Source: Lysinibacillus alkalisoli (GTDB taxonomy: Bacteria > Bacillota > Bacilli > Bacillales_A > Planococcaceae). Taken from it: DNA of 64,000 nucleotides. Under the pieces are notes generated by a model. The model ran no database searches, was not told the origin of the DNA, and was given only the letters and a program-made list of their open reading frames with translations. The position numbers and the translations under genes were made by a program. The stretch covers positions 310,001 to 374,000 of the forward strand of contig NZ_BMJT01000002.1 in NCBI RefSeq assembly GCF_014643595.1. The letters run 5' to 3'. This document shows positions 16,230 to 25,371 of the stretch, one piece after another (the stretch's first letter is position 1; each line of letters begins with the position of its first letter).

Positions 16230-17399
16230 ATGAAAGAGCAATTCATTCGCACTACCGAAGTACAACAATGGCTAGAGAAATTAGCAACATTACAACCACA
16301 AATTACTGCACAAGCTAAAATTGCAGATGAAAATAATACCTTTGTTTCAGCTAATATCGAGGCACTGCGCAAGATAGGCTATGGCAAAATAACATTACCA
16401 AAAAGAGATGGTGGAGAAGGGTTATCCTTATACGACGCTATTGTATTACAAGAAACATTAGGCAGTTATGATGCTAGTACAGCACTTGCGATTGGTTGGA
16501 CATTACTCACAGTAGGAGAACTATATGAAAACCGTTACTGGACAGAGGAAATGTTACTAATGTTTGCAAAAGAAGTGCAACAAGGTGCTATTGTAAACCG
16601 AGCCGTGAGTGAAGTGGCAACAGGTAGCCCTATACGTGGGGGCAAACCAACGACAACAGCTACACGCCATAACACACAATATACACTTAACGGTAAAAAA
16701 GGGTTTACAACTTGTGCCTATGCTTTAGATTATTTTTTAATTTCGGCATGGTTAGAAGACAAAGAGCAAGTGGGCTTTTTTTTAGTACATAAAGATACAG
16801 CAGGATTAACCATTGAAGACAACTGGCATATGTTAGGGATGCGTGGCACAGGTAGTCATGATTTAGTTATCGATCATGTTACAGTAGACGAGCATTTTTT
16901 AGTTGAAATACCAAGTTATCATACTGGTTTTAAGCTAAATGCATGGTTGTTATTAATTCCTGCTACGTATTTAGGTATCGCTCAAGCAGCAAGAGATATT
17001 GCACTTGATTTTGCTAATCGTTATCAGCCAAATAGTATTGATACAACAATTGCTCATTTACCTAATGTACAAGCGCAACTTGGGGAGATCGACCTTTTAC
17101 TAACACAAGCCCGTTTTGCCATATATGGCGCCGCTGAAGCTATCGAAAGAGGCAATGCTCCTGAGCAAATTAGCCATCTTGTTAACATTGCTAAATACAC
17201 GGTAACCAATCATGCCATTGCCATTGTTGACTTAGCGATGCGCGTGGTGGGTGCAAAGAGCTTACAACAAGAAAATACATTACAGCGTTTGTATCGCGAT
17301 GTGCGCGCTGGCTTACACAATCCACCAATGGATGATTTAACAATTACATTATTAGCAAAATTTGCGAATACACAATGGGAGGCAACACAGCATGTTTAA
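16230..17399 (+). CDS. Acyl-CoA dehydrogenase-like flavoprotein (possible sulfur-scavenging type)
   Basis: A 389-residue member of the acyl-CoA dehydrogenase superfamily, with the helical N-domain, a beta domain (GMRGTGSHDLVIDHV) and the C-terminal helical bundle (DVRAGLHNPPMDD). The ATG at 16230 follows AAGGAGG. Its stop overlaps the start of a polar amino-acid-type binding protein. In Bacillales, such YdbM/SfnB-like enzymes next to cystine-type importers belong to sulfur acquisition under CymR; I infer a similar role, such as oxidising an imported organosulfur compound. An ordinary short-chain acyl-CoA dehydrogenase remains possible. Confidence 0.72.
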   Translation: MKEQFIRTTEVQQWLEKLATLQPQITAQAKIADENNTFVSANIEALRKIGYGKITLPKRDGGEGLSLYDAIVLQETLGSYDASTALAIGWTLLTVGELYENRYWTEEMLLMFAKEVQQGAIVNRAVSEVATGSPIRGGKPTTTATRHNTQYTLNGKKGFTTCAYALDYFLISAWLEDKEQVGFFLVHKDTAGLTIEDNWHMLGMRGTGSHDLVIDHVTVDEHFLVEIPSYHTGFKLNAWLLLIPATYLGIAQAARDIALDFANRYQPNSIDTTIAHLPNVQAQLGEIDLLLTQARFAIYGAAEAIERGNAPEQISHLVNIAKYTVTNHAIAIVDLAMRVVGAKSLQQENTLQRLYRDVRAGLHNPPMDDLTITLLAKFANTQWEATQHV

Positions 17400-18234
17400 A
17401 CGATTATTAGCGATTACAGCTGCTTCAGCTTTGTTACTAGCTGCATGTGGTGATAAAACAACAGAGGATACAAATGATCATGAAGCAACGCCAGTAAAAG
17501 TAGCATTTGAACTTGGGAGTAAACCTATCACTTATGTTGATGAAAAGGGAGAGCCTGCTGGTTATGATGTAGATGTCATGAAGTTAGTAGATGAAAAATT
17601 AGAAGATTATACATTTGAATTTGTTGGTACAACTTCAGATGACTTACTCATTGGAGTAGAGCAAGGGAAGTTTCAAGTAGGTGTTAAAAATGCCTTTTAT
17701 ACAGATGAACGTGCCAAGAAATATATTTACCCTAAAAACTTTATTGGCCTTTCAAGCGCCGGTTTAGTGTTACAAAAGAAAAATGAAGCCATCACATCTT
17801 TAGCTGACTTTGCACAACAAGAGTTAACATTAGCACCTATTGCTGCAAATAATGCACAGTATACCGTTATCGACGAGTATAACCAAGAAAACCCTGATAA
17901 ACCTGTTAAATTAAAAGCGGGTGAAGACTTTGGTGTCGATGTGGTGCAGTGGGTGAATGAAGGGCGCGTTGATGGTGGTGTAATGATTCAAGGTATGTTT
18001 GATAAGCAAGTCAAAGATGAAAAAGGACCTTACCATAAGTTTAAAGACGATGTCATTTATCAAGAGTTTGCTGTTATTAAAACATGGCCATTATTTAATA
18101 AAAAAGAGCAAGCATTTGCAGATGCTTATGATAAAGCGGTTGAGGAGTTGCGAGAAGAAGGCAAGTTAGCAGAACTTACTGAGAAACATTACGGACGCAA
18201 TTTATTTGATGTGTTAGATGAAGTAGAACGTTAA
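17392..18234 (+). CDS. Amino-acid-type ABC transporter substrate-binding lipoprotein
   Basis: A 280-residue family-3 solute-binding lipoprotein. The signal ends in the lipobox LLLAAC (Cys19). The body has GYDVDVMKLV near the start, as in glutamine/cystine binding proteins, and DGGVMIQGMFD. ATG 17392 lies behind GGGAGG and overlaps the preceding stop by eight bases. Together with the next three genes it makes a complete importer for a polar amino acid or sulfur compound such as cystine. Confidence 0.86.
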   Translation: MFKRLLAITAASALLLAACGDKTTEDTNDHEATPVKVAFELGSKPITYVDEKGEPAGYDVDVMKLVDEKLEDYTFEFVGTTSDDLLIGVEQGKFQVGVKNAFYTDERAKKYIYPKNFIGLSSAGLVLQKKNEAITSLADFAQQELTLAPIAANNAQYTVIDEYNQENPDKPVKLKAGEDFGVDVVQWVNEGRVDGGVMIQGMFDKQVKDEKGPYHKFKDDVIYQEFAVIKTWPLFNKKEQAFADAYDKAVEELREEGKLAELTEKHYGRNLFDVLDEVER

Positions 18235-18247
18235 AGGAGACAAGACG

Positions 18248-18949
18248 ATGGAGAAATATTTTGATAGTACGTATTTATGGAATGCTTTTCCACAAATCCT
18301 ACCCTTTCTAGGTGTCACATTATTGGTCACAATACTTGCCGTTCTACTTGGTACGCTACTTGGCTTATTGCTTGCTTTTATGAAATTATCACCGTCCAAA
18401 ATAAGTCAAAGAATAGCAAATGGCTATACGACCATTATGCGTTGTACCCCCTCCATCGTGCTGTTATTTTTAATTTATTACGGTGTGCCTGCATTAGCTG
18501 AAAGTCTATTTTCATTAAATCTTCAAGATGTGCATACTGGTTTTTATGTGGTCATAACATTTGGTTTACAATTTGCGGCTATGATGTCTGAGGTTATTCG
18601 CTCTAGTTTATTAGCTGTACCAAAAGGACAATATGAGGCGGCTGTTAGCGTCGGGTTAACACCGTCTAAAGCTTATATGCGTATTATCTTCCCACAAGCT
18701 CTACTCTTCTCTTTGCCAAATATAGGTAATGGTATTATTAGCGTATTACAAGAGGGTGCATTAGCCTATACTATTGGTTTTATCGATATTGTAGGTAAGG
18801 CAAATTTAATTATTGCTAATAACTTAAATACGCATACCCTCGAAATATTTTTAGCATTAGGACTCATTTATTGGCTATTAGCGATTAGTATTGATCAGTT
18901 CTTTGCTTTATTAGAGCGCAAGTTGCGTGTTGGAAAGGACGTGGCTTAA
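18248..18949 (+). CDS. Amino-acid ABC transporter permease (HisM/TcyB type)
   Basis: A 233-residue permease with about five transmembrane segments and the family EAA loop (YEAAVSVGLTPSKAYMRIIFPQA). ATG behind AAAGGAGAC. Its partner permease begins on the base after its stop. Confidence 0.87.
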   Translation: MEKYFDSTYLWNAFPQILPFLGVTLLVTILAVLLGTLLGLLLAFMKLSPSKISQRIANGYTTIMRCTPSIVLLFLIYYGVPALAESLFSLNLQDVHTGFYVVITFGLQFAAMMSEVIRSSLLAVPKGQYEAAVSVGLTPSKAYMRIIFPQALLFSLPNIGNGIISVLQEGALAYTIGFIDIVGKANLIIANNLNTHTLEIFLALGLIYWLLAISIDQFFALLERKLRVGKDVA

Positions 18950-19654
18950 TTGGATACTACTTTTTTTGTAAAGGCATTAGGTATTGCATTTAGTGGGGTG
19001 CCAATTGCTCTTTTTGTAGCAGCTATTGCCCTTATTATAGCCATTCCACTCGGTTTCATCTTTGCGCTGTTGCGTTTACAGCGTGTACCCGTCTTATACC
19101 AATTCGTTAAAATATACGTATCATTTGTACGAGGGACACCCATTATTATTCAAATCTTTATTTTATATAGTAGTATCCCTTTACTATTAACAGGCATTTT
19201 CGAGCGTTATAATGTGCCAATCGAAGTCTATACGATTCATCCCCTATGGTATGCCTTTATTATCTTCTCATTTAATACGACAGCTATTTTAGCTGAAGTT
19301 TTTCGAGGTGCATTACAAACTGTGGATGAGGGGCAAAAAGAAGCGGGATATGCTGTTGGACTAACAACATTTCAAGTGTATCGTCGTATAATTATCCCCC
19401 AAATGCTAGTAGCCGCTATGCCCAACTTATGTACGGCTACAGTGAATCTGATTAAGGCAACATCACTCGGTTATGCGATTAGCTTGCCAGAAATTACACT
19501 GCGCACTAAGGTAGCAGCTAATGTAGGATATCATTATGTTGAAGCCTACTTAGCCATATTTATTGTCTATTTAGTTGTTTGTTTATTGGTCGAATACGGT
19601 TTTAAAATAATGGAGCGTAAATTACGCCGTTACGAAGGAGGGGTCATATGCTGA
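18950..19654 (+). CDS. Amino-acid ABC transporter permease, second subunit
   Basis: A 234-residue permease related to the preceding one, with [21 protein letters not shown] as the EAA loop. The start is TTG at 18950, immediately after the previous stop, with GGAAAGGACG in front. Two different permeases suggest a heterodimeric channel. It overlaps the ATPase gene by seven bases. Confidence 0.86.
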   Translation: MDTTFFVKALGIAFSGVPIALFVAAIALIIAIPLGFIFALLRLQRVPVLYQFVKIYVSFVRGTPIIIQIFILYSSIPLLLTGIFERYNVPIEVYTIHPLWYAFIIFSFNTTAILAEVFRGALQTVDEGQKEAGYAVGLTTFQVYRRIIIPQMLVAAMPNLCTATVNLIKATSLGYAISLPEITLRTKVAANVGYHYVEAYLAIFIVYLVVCLLVEYGFKIMERKLRRYEGGVIC

Positions 19655-20403
19655 CAGTTAATAATGTGCATAAATCATTTGGCAAAAATAAGATTTTACA
19701 AGGTGTAGACCTTACTGTCAATCAAGGAGATGTTGTTGTTATTTTAGGGCCTAGTGGTTCAGGTAAAACAACATTTCTGCGTTGCTTGAACTTTTTAGAA
19801 CAAGCTGATGTTGGTACAGCGACTTATGATAACTTACAAATTGATCTGGCCAAGGCATCAAAAAAAGAAATTCGTGAAGTGCGCCAAAAAACAGCATTTG
19901 TATTCCAAAATTATAATTTATTCGCTAATAAAACAGCGTTAGAAAATGTGACAGAAGGCTTGATTATTGGTCGTAAAATGGCAAAAGAGGAAGCAAACCG
20001 TAAAGCGCAAGCGGCACTCACAAAAGTGGGATTAGCAGATAAAATGGCACTTTATCCAAGCCAATTATCGGGTGGACAACAACAACGTGTTGGTATTGCG
20101 AGAGCCATTGTTTTAGAGCCTTCTATCATTTTATTTGATGAACCGACATCCGCACTCGACCCTGAATTAGTTGGTGAAGTGTTAGACGTTATGAAGAATA
20201 TTGCAAAAGAAGGGACTACAATGTTAGTTGTAACACATGAAATGAGTTTTGCAAAAGAAGTGGCGAATCATGTTATCTTTATGGATGGTGGGCATATTAT
20301 TGAAGAGGGAAGTGCAGATGATTTATTTTTACGCCCTCAAAAAGAACGCACTAAACAATTTTTACGTCGCGTTTTACCAGAAGAATATAATTTCCAAATT
20401 TAA
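19648..20403 (+). CDS. Amino-acid ABC transporter ATP-binding protein (GlnQ/TcyC type)
   Basis: A 251-residue ATPase: Walker [10 protein letters not shown] near residue 34, Q-loop FQNYNLF, signature LSGGQQQR, Walker [14 protein letters not shown] and H-loop THEM. The GlnQ-type spacing is normal. It closes the operon and is followed by a strong terminator. Confidence 0.9.
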   Translation: MLTVNNVHKSFGKNKILQGVDLTVNQGDVVVILGPSGSGKTTFLRCLNFLEQADVGTATYDNLQIDLAKASKKEIREVRQKTAFVFQNYNLFANKTALENVTEGLIIGRKMAKEEANRKAQAALTKVGLADKMALYPSQLSGGQQQRVGIARAIVLEPSIILFDEPTSALDPELVGEVLDVMKNIAKEGTTMLVVTHEMSFAKEVANHVIFMDGGHIIEEGSADDLFLRPQKERTKQFLRRVLPEEYNFQI

Positions 20404-20413
20404 AATGAGCATA

Positions 20414-20457
20414 AAAAACGAGCAAATGAATGTACTATTCATTTGCTCGTTTTTTTA
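20414..20457. terminator. Bidirectional terminator after the amino-acid ABC operon
   Basis: Perfect stem AACGAGCAAATGAAT / ATTCATTTGCTCGTT with T7 on the plus side and A-rich flank on the other. It also serves the small lipoprotein gene on the minus strand, whose stop codon lies in the U-run. Confidence 0.9.
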
Positions 20458-20619
20458 TTCTTCTGTATCTTCTGTTGATGCATCATCTGTGTTTTCTACT
20501 TCTTCTGTATCACTTGAATCGGTATCTGTCGTATCTTTTTCTTCTTTGTTATCACCGCATGCCCCTAACAATAACATGGCAGCTAAAAGACTAGGCATTA
20601 AAAGTTTATTCCACTTCAT
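20455..20619 (-). CDS. Small acidic lipoprotein (54 aa)
   Basis: A 54-residue frame with a lipoprotein signal (KLLMPSLLAAMLLLGAC) and a mature part of about 33 residues that is almost only D, E, T and S, with just a few lysines. ATG 20617-20619 has AAAGGATGATGG in front. It resembles the short acidic linker of binding lipoproteins without any folded domain. It might be a tiny cell-surface lipoprotein or a decayed larger one. Its stop falls within the terminator it shares with the convergent ABC operon. Confidence 0.65.
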   Translation of the reverse strand: MKWNKLLMPSLLAAMLLLGACGDNKEEKDTTDTDSSDTEEVENTDDASTEDTEE

Positions 20620-20753
20620 TTTCCATCATCCTTTCTAAATTAGCTTACACCATGTATCGTAACAAATGAGTGTAAAATGGTTATAAATTGAAAGTTAAAA
20701 TATGTGAAAATTACGTAAAAAAAGGTTGAATTATAATTCGAGTGCCATATCGC

Positions 20754-20792
20754 AAAAAAACGGTAAAGAGAAGTTACTCGCTCTCTTTACCG
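20754..20792 (-). terminator. Terminator of bdhA
   Basis: CGGTAAAGAG (20761-20770) pairs with CTCTTTACCG (20783-20792); the A-run at 20754-20760 is the U-tract on the minus strand. Confidence 0.85.
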
Positions 20793-20825
20793 CTTATTCA
20801 TACTAAGCTATTTACAAAGTGAGGC

Positions 20826-21875
20826 TTATTTTTCGCCACTTAACTCTACTAAAATTTTAGCTTGTGTTTTGTCATTAGTTAATGCTTCAAAGCCTTTCTC
20901 TACAATATCGTCTAATACGATTTGTGAAGTCACAATGCCTTGAGGTTTGATTTGACCTGTGCCCATTAAATCAACAGTTTGTTGGAATGTTGTTGGTGTG
21001 TAAGCGATTGTAGAAGTTACTTTAACACCTGTATTTGTCAGTTGCATTGGGTTCCATTCAATTGGACGTGCAAAAATTGATACAATAACGACCGTACCAC
21101 GCGCACGTGTTACTTCGATAGATTGTTCAAATGTTGGACGAACACCAGCTACTTCAAATGCCACATCTACGCCATCTGGAACGATAGATTTAACAGTTGC
21201 TACAGGATCTACTTCACCTGAGTTATAAACATGTGTAGCACCTAATTCCTTTGCTTTTTCAAGACGTTCATTTGATAAGTCGAAAGCAAAAATTTTGCTA
21301 GCACCAGCTGCTTTTGCTGCAATGATATTTAGTAAACCGATTGGGCCTGCACCAAATACAGCTACTGTATCACCAAATTGCATGTTACCTTCTTTAACCG
21401 CTTGCACAGCTACTGCCATCGGCTCTACTAAAGCACCATCTTGTAATGTTAATGTGTCAGGTAATTGGTAAATATGTTTCTCACCAGCTACTACATGTGA
21501 TGTAAAACCACCATCTGCACCTAAGCCGATGAATTGGAAACCATCATATGCATCTACATCTTCGTGTTTATTACCATAAGTGAACATAGGGTTAATTGCT
21601 ACACGATCGCCCACTTTTACGTCCTTCACATCTTTACCTACTTTTTCAACTGTACCTGCAAACTCATGCCCCATAATTAAAGGTGCTTGTTCGCCTGTAA
21701 GTGGATGAGGTTCTCCTACTGGGACAAATACTGGCCCTTCTTGATATTCATGTAAATCTGAGCCGCAAATACCTGCCCATGCTACGCGTACAACTACTTC
21801 ATCATCTTTCATTGCACGTAATTCACGTTCCTCCACACGAATGTCTTTCTCGCCATACCATACTGCTGCTTTCAT
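20826..21875 (-). CDS. bdhA: 2,3-Butanediol dehydrogenase-like zinc alcohol dehydrogenase
   Basis: A 349-residue medium-chain zinc dehydrogenase. Catalytic zinc ligands are seen at C37 (GICGSD) and H70-E71 (GHEF); the Rossmann motif is FGAGPIG near residue 175. The signature EYQEGPVF and the insertion before GHEFAGTVE fit BdhA, which interconverts acetoin and (R,R)-2,3-butanediol with NAD. ATG behind AGGGAGGAC. It is monocistronic. Other secondary alcohol or polyol dehydrogenases (sorbitol type) are the main alternatives. Confidence 0.8.
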   Translation of the reverse strand: MKAAVWYGEKDIRVEERELRAMKDDEVVVRVAWAGICGSDLHEYQEGPVFVPVGEPHPLTGEQAPLIMGHEFAGTVEKVGKDVKDVKVGDRVAINPMFTYGNKHEDVDAYDGFQFIGLGADGGFTSHVVAGEKHIYQLPDTLTLQDGALVEPMAVAVQAVKEGNMQFGDTVAVFGAGPIGLLNIIAAKAAGASKIFAFDLSNERLEKAKELGATHVYNSGEVDPVATVKSIVPDGVDVAFEVAGVRPTFEQSIEVTRARGTVVIVSIFARPIEWNPMQLTNTGVKVTSTIAYTPTTFQQTVDLMGTGQIKPQGIVTSQIVLDDIVEKGFEALTNDKTQAKILVELSGEK

Positions 21876-21986
21876 AATTTGTGTCCTCCCTTAAAGTGGT
21901 GTGATGTAACATCGTCTTTATTGTAGAATAATTATGATGAGAAAGCGAATCATTTGCTCTTTTTTTAGGTCGATAAAACTATATAT

Positions 21987-22027
21987 GTCATATTTATGAC
22001 GAATATATCGAATTGTAACCGCTTAAA
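21987..22027. promoter_or_regulatory. Palindrome and near-cre site in the bdhA-tetR gap
   Basis: GTCATA-tt-TATGAC (21987-22000) is a perfect dyad, and TTGTAACCGCTTAAA (22013-22027) differs from the catabolite-responsive element consensus at one key position. Both lie upstream of bdhA. The remainder of this 390-base gap is AT-rich with no gene. Confidence 0.4.
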
Positions 22028-22195
22028 TACGCTAGAAAATGAAACTTTAGTCTTTTTAAATCTTTTTTTTACGCGTTTATGTATTTTTATATTTTGCGTT
22101 AAAAAGGTGTCCTAAAACGAATAAAAAACTATTCAGATTACTTAATTTTAAACAATAAAAAGGGATTTATTCATATATTGGTTATCTTATACAAG

Positions 22196-22224
22196 TTGAC
22201 AACCATAGGATGACTGCGTAATAT
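22196..22224 (+). promoter_or_regulatory. Sigma-A promoter of the tetR-exporter operon
   Basis: TTGACA (22196-22201), 17 bases, TAATAT (22219-22224). A second -10-like TATAAT follows at 22238, and TAGACCAGTTG nearby resembles half of a TetR-family operator. Confidence 0.6.
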
Positions 22225-22266
22225 GTAGACCAGTTGTTATAATATAATGTGAAGGGATGATGTATT

Positions 22267-22860
22267 GTGGCAAAACCAACAGACACTAAAGAGAAGATTT
22301 TAATCACTGCTTCTAAATTGTTTCAAAAACAAGGCTATCATGGCACCGGATTAAATCAAATTATTAAAGAATCAGGATGCCCAAAAGGTTCGCTCTATTA
22401 TTATTTTCCAGAAGGGAAGGAGCAACTAGTAGAAGAAGCAATATGGCGAGCTAAAGAAGGAATGCGTAAAGACTTAACAACATTACTTGCTGTCCATGAT
22501 GATGCACGAGATGCTATTGATTATGTATTGACCTATCATGAAAAAATAGATGTTACTGCTGAATATGACGGCATTCCATTAGCACTGATCGCTATGGAAA
22601 CATCGCTTATGAGCGAGCGTATTCGCCTGGCTTGTAAGGAGGCCTATGATCTGATGATTGAGCTAGTAGCTCAAAAATTCATAGCCTCAAAATGGCCTCA
22701 GCAAGAAGCGGTGAAAATTGCCACTTTATTGCTCGCCATTTTACAAGGCTACGGCATTATGGCAATGACGCACTTATCAAATGAGCCATTCTTACTAGCG
22801 CATCAACAAATCTTAACCATTATTACACAGAAAGAGAGGGAACTTATCGCACATGACTGA
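22267..22860 (+). CDS. TetR-family regulator (LmrA/YxaF-like)
   Basis: A 197-residue repressor with the TetR N-terminal helix-turn-helix (TGLNQIIKESGCPKGSLYYYFPEGKEQL) and a helical ligand domain. The PEGKEQLVEEAI stretch is characteristic of the LmrA/YxaF group. The start is GTG 22267 behind AAGGGATG. It overlaps the exporter gene by eight bases, so it very likely controls its own operon in response to drugs. Confidence 0.87.
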   Translation: MAKPTDTKEKILITASKLFQKQGYHGTGLNQIIKESGCPKGSLYYYFPEGKEQLVEEAIWRAKEGMRKDLTTLLAVHDDARDAIDYVLTYHEKIDVTAEYDGIPLALIAMETSLMSERIRLACKEAYDLMIELVAQKFIASKWPQQEAVKIATLLLAILQGYGIMAMTHLSNEPFLLAHQQILTIITQKERELIAHD

Positions 22861-24313
22861 GCCTCAAACAACACCAAAATATGAATACTTAGCAGATGAT
22901 CCTTCTGTAAAAGTATTACCTATCATTTTATCTTTAATGATTGGCGCTTTTTTTGCCATGATGAACGAAACATTATTGAATATTGCATTAAGCACTTTAA
23001 TGCATGAGTTTCATCTTACAATGACGACTGTGCAATGGATGACAACAGGATTTATGCTAGTAATGGGTATGATTATGCCAGCCTCAGCCTTATTAATCCA
23101 GTGGTTTACAACGCGCCAAATGTTCATTGGCACTATGACTATATTTACGATAGGTACAATCATTTGTGCGAGTGCTCAGTCTTTCACTATGTTACTTGTT
23201 GGTCGATTTCTTCAAGCCATTGGTACAGGGTTACTGTCACCTGTTATTTTTAACGTATTTTTATTGTTATTTCCACCAGAACGTCGAGGAGCTATGCTCG
23301 GTTTAGTAGGCTTAGTCTTTATGTTTGCGCCAGCAATAGGGCCTACATTATCCGGTGTTATTGTAGAATATTTAGGATGGCGTTATTTATTCATTGTTGT
23401 GATTCCTTTTTTAGTGGTTGCTATTTTATTTGGTTATAAATATTTGATTAATATCTCAGAAGTAACAAAACCTAAAATAGACGTATTATCGATTGTATTA
23501 TCCACTATTGGTTTTGGAGGTATTGTATACGGCTTTAGTTCGGCAGGCTCTGCTGAACATGGTTTCCTAACACCTAGTGTGTACATAGCTATTATTGTGG
23601 GTGCAGTGACCATTGCGCTCTTTGTTAGGCGTCAACTTACACTAGAGCAACCATTATTAAATTTGCAGGTTTTTCGCTACCCTATGTTTCGATTAGCGAT
23701 TATGATGTATACCATCATTGTGATGGCCATGTTAGCATCTGAGGTTATTTTACCAATGTATTTGCAAGGCCCATTACTGATCTCAGCGGCTACAGCAGGT
23801 TTATTATTATTACCAGGCAGTTTGTTAAATGGTTTGTTATCACCTGTTATGGGCAAATTATTTGATATCTTTGGCCCTCGGAAGCTAATTATTCCAGCTA
23901 CTCTCATGTTAAGCGGAACAATGTTTCTCTTTAGCCAATTTACAATTACCACACCAAAATGGTTAATTGTTGTAGGGTATATCTTATTAATGGTATCCGT
24001 GTCAGCCATTATGATGCCCGCTCAAACGAATGCGTTAAATGGCTTACCTAAAACGCTCTACCCTCATGGCACAGCAGTTATTACAACATTGCAGCCTGTT
24101 GTGGGTGCTATTGGCGTCTCTGTATTTGTTGGGCTGTTATCTGCTAAACAAACCACACTCTTAGCCTCAACGCCAAATATGAATGCAGCAGATGCTTTTA
24201 TTGGCGGTATGCAGTATGTGTACTTATTCGGTGTGGTTTTTGCTGTCATTAGCTTTGTACTCGCACTATTTATGCGTCGAGCAGTACCTGAATCGCCTGA
24301 TGCTAAGTCATAA
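22853..24313 (+). CDS. Drug exporter, MFS DHA2 family (LmrB-like)
   Basis: A 486-residue protein with about 14 transmembrane helices and the DHA2 motifs WMTTGFMLVMG, GRFLQAIGTGLLSP and APAIGPTLSG. In Bacillus the lmrAB operon has the same TetR-exporter order and gives lincomycin resistance. It is a paralogue of the exporter at 7.2 kb, with long stretches that match. ATG overlaps the regulator's stop. Confidence 0.87.
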   Translation: MTEPQTTPKYEYLADDPSVKVLPIILSLMIGAFFAMMNETLLNIALSTLMHEFHLTMTTVQWMTTGFMLVMGMIMPASALLIQWFTTRQMFIGTMTIFTIGTIICASAQSFTMLLVGRFLQAIGTGLLSPVIFNVFLLLFPPERRGAMLGLVGLVFMFAPAIGPTLSGVIVEYLGWRYLFIVVIPFLVVAILFGYKYLINISEVTKPKIDVLSIVLSTIGFGGIVYGFSSAGSAEHGFLTPSVYIAIIVGAVTIALFVRRQLTLEQPLLNLQVFRYPMFRLAIMMYTIIVMAMLASEVILPMYLQGPLLISAATAGLLLLPGSLLNGLLSPVMGKLFDIFGPRKLIIPATLMLSGTMFLFSQFTITTPKWLIVVGYILLMVSVSAIMMPAQTNALNGLPKTLYPHGTAVITTLQPVVGAIGVSVFVGLLSAKQTTLLASTPNMNAADAFIGGMQYVYLFGVVFAVISFVLALFMRRAVPESPDAKS

Positions 24314-24403
24314 TATATTTTCATTTGGTAAACAGCATTTCCTCGTTGTGCTATGAGTTTTTGTTGTGTAAAACGATACAGAGGTTTATCCTTTATTTTG
24401 GGC

Positions 24404-24441
24404 ATGGTAACTTTACCATTCAATCAAAGTAAAGGTTTTTT
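24404..24441 (+). terminator. Weak terminator overlapping an alternative hairpin
   Basis: CTTTAC (24411-24416) pairs with GTAAAG (24429-24434) and a T-run follows. The perfect dyad ATGGTAA-ct-TTACCAT (24404-24419) uses some of the same bases, so the two hairpins exclude each other. Confidence 0.5.
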
Positions 24442-24475
24442 TATTATTGCATATCAAAACATAGGGGGTTTTCTT

Positions 24476-25318
24476 TTGACAACAAGTTTAATTTTAGAAG
24501 GTGGCACGTTTCGTACGATTTTTACAGCGGGTGTACTTGATGCATTTTTAGATGCTGAAATTAGCTTTCCGTACACAATTGGGGTATCAGCAGGAGCCAT
24601 TAACGCATGTTCTTATATTTCTCAACAACGTGAACGTACTTTCCGCACCATTTCTACATATCGCAATGACCCAAGGTATATGGGGTGGCGCAACTTTATT
24701 ACAGATAAAAGTTATTTTGGTTTAGATTTCTCCTATAATATTTTACCTAATCAATTAGATACTTTTGATTGGGAGACATTTCGTAATTTTGATGGCGAGT
24801 TAGAGTTTGGGGTAACGAATGCACACACAGGTATGGCGGAATATCATGACGCCTTAACTATGGATCGCCATTGTACACTGTTACGTGCGACTTGTGCGTT
24901 ACCTGTATTGTTTCCAGAAATCTTAGTTAATGACACCCCTTATTTTGATGGGGGGTTAGCAGATGCTATTCCTATTAATCGTGCCATAGATAAGGGGTAT
25001 AAGCGGCATGTCATTGTACTCACTCGCCCACCTGGTTATCGTAAAGTGACAAGTAAACAAGATGAGTGGGTGATGGCTCGTTTTAAAAAACGCTATCCTA
25101 AAGTAGCACAATCTTTACTTACACGAGCTGAACGATACAATGAAACAATGAGGCAAATTGAGGCACTTGAAGCCGCTGGTGATGCCTTTGTTTATCGTCC
25201 TTATGTGCCTATTAATAGTTTTGAAAAGAAACCTAAAGTAATGAAAGTCAACTATGATATGGGGTATCGTCAAACACAAAATCGTTTACAACAATTACAG
25301 ACATTTTTACAAGGGTAA
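24476..25318 (+). CDS. Patatin-like phospholipase (RssA/YjjU type)
   Basis: A 280-residue patatin-family lipase. The oxyanion region EGGTFR is near the start, the nucleophile elbow GVSAG lies around residue 38, and the catalytic aspartate is in DGGLAD near residue 161. It should release fatty acids from lipids in the cytoplasm. I start at TTG 24476-24478, with TAGGGGG eight bases upstream, because the family N-terminus (TTSLILEGG) begins there; the in-frame ATG 123 bases upstream would include the terminator hairpin in the protein. Confidence 0.83.
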   Translation: MTTSLILEGGTFRTIFTAGVLDAFLDAEISFPYTIGVSAGAINACSYISQQRERTFRTISTYRNDPRYMGWRNFITDKSYFGLDFSYNILPNQLDTFDWETFRNFDGELEFGVTNAHTGMAEYHDALTMDRHCTLLRATCALPVLFPEILVNDTPYFDGGLADAIPINRAIDKGYKRHVIVLTRPPGYRKVTSKQDEWVMARFKKRYPKVAQSLLTRAERYNETMRQIEALEAAGDAFVYRPYVPINSFEKKPKVMKVNYDMGYRQTQNRLQQLQTFLQG

Positions 25319-25371
25319 CTCTGCATACTTTTTTCATATGAATACGGTATAACAGTAACTGAGGTGGCGTA

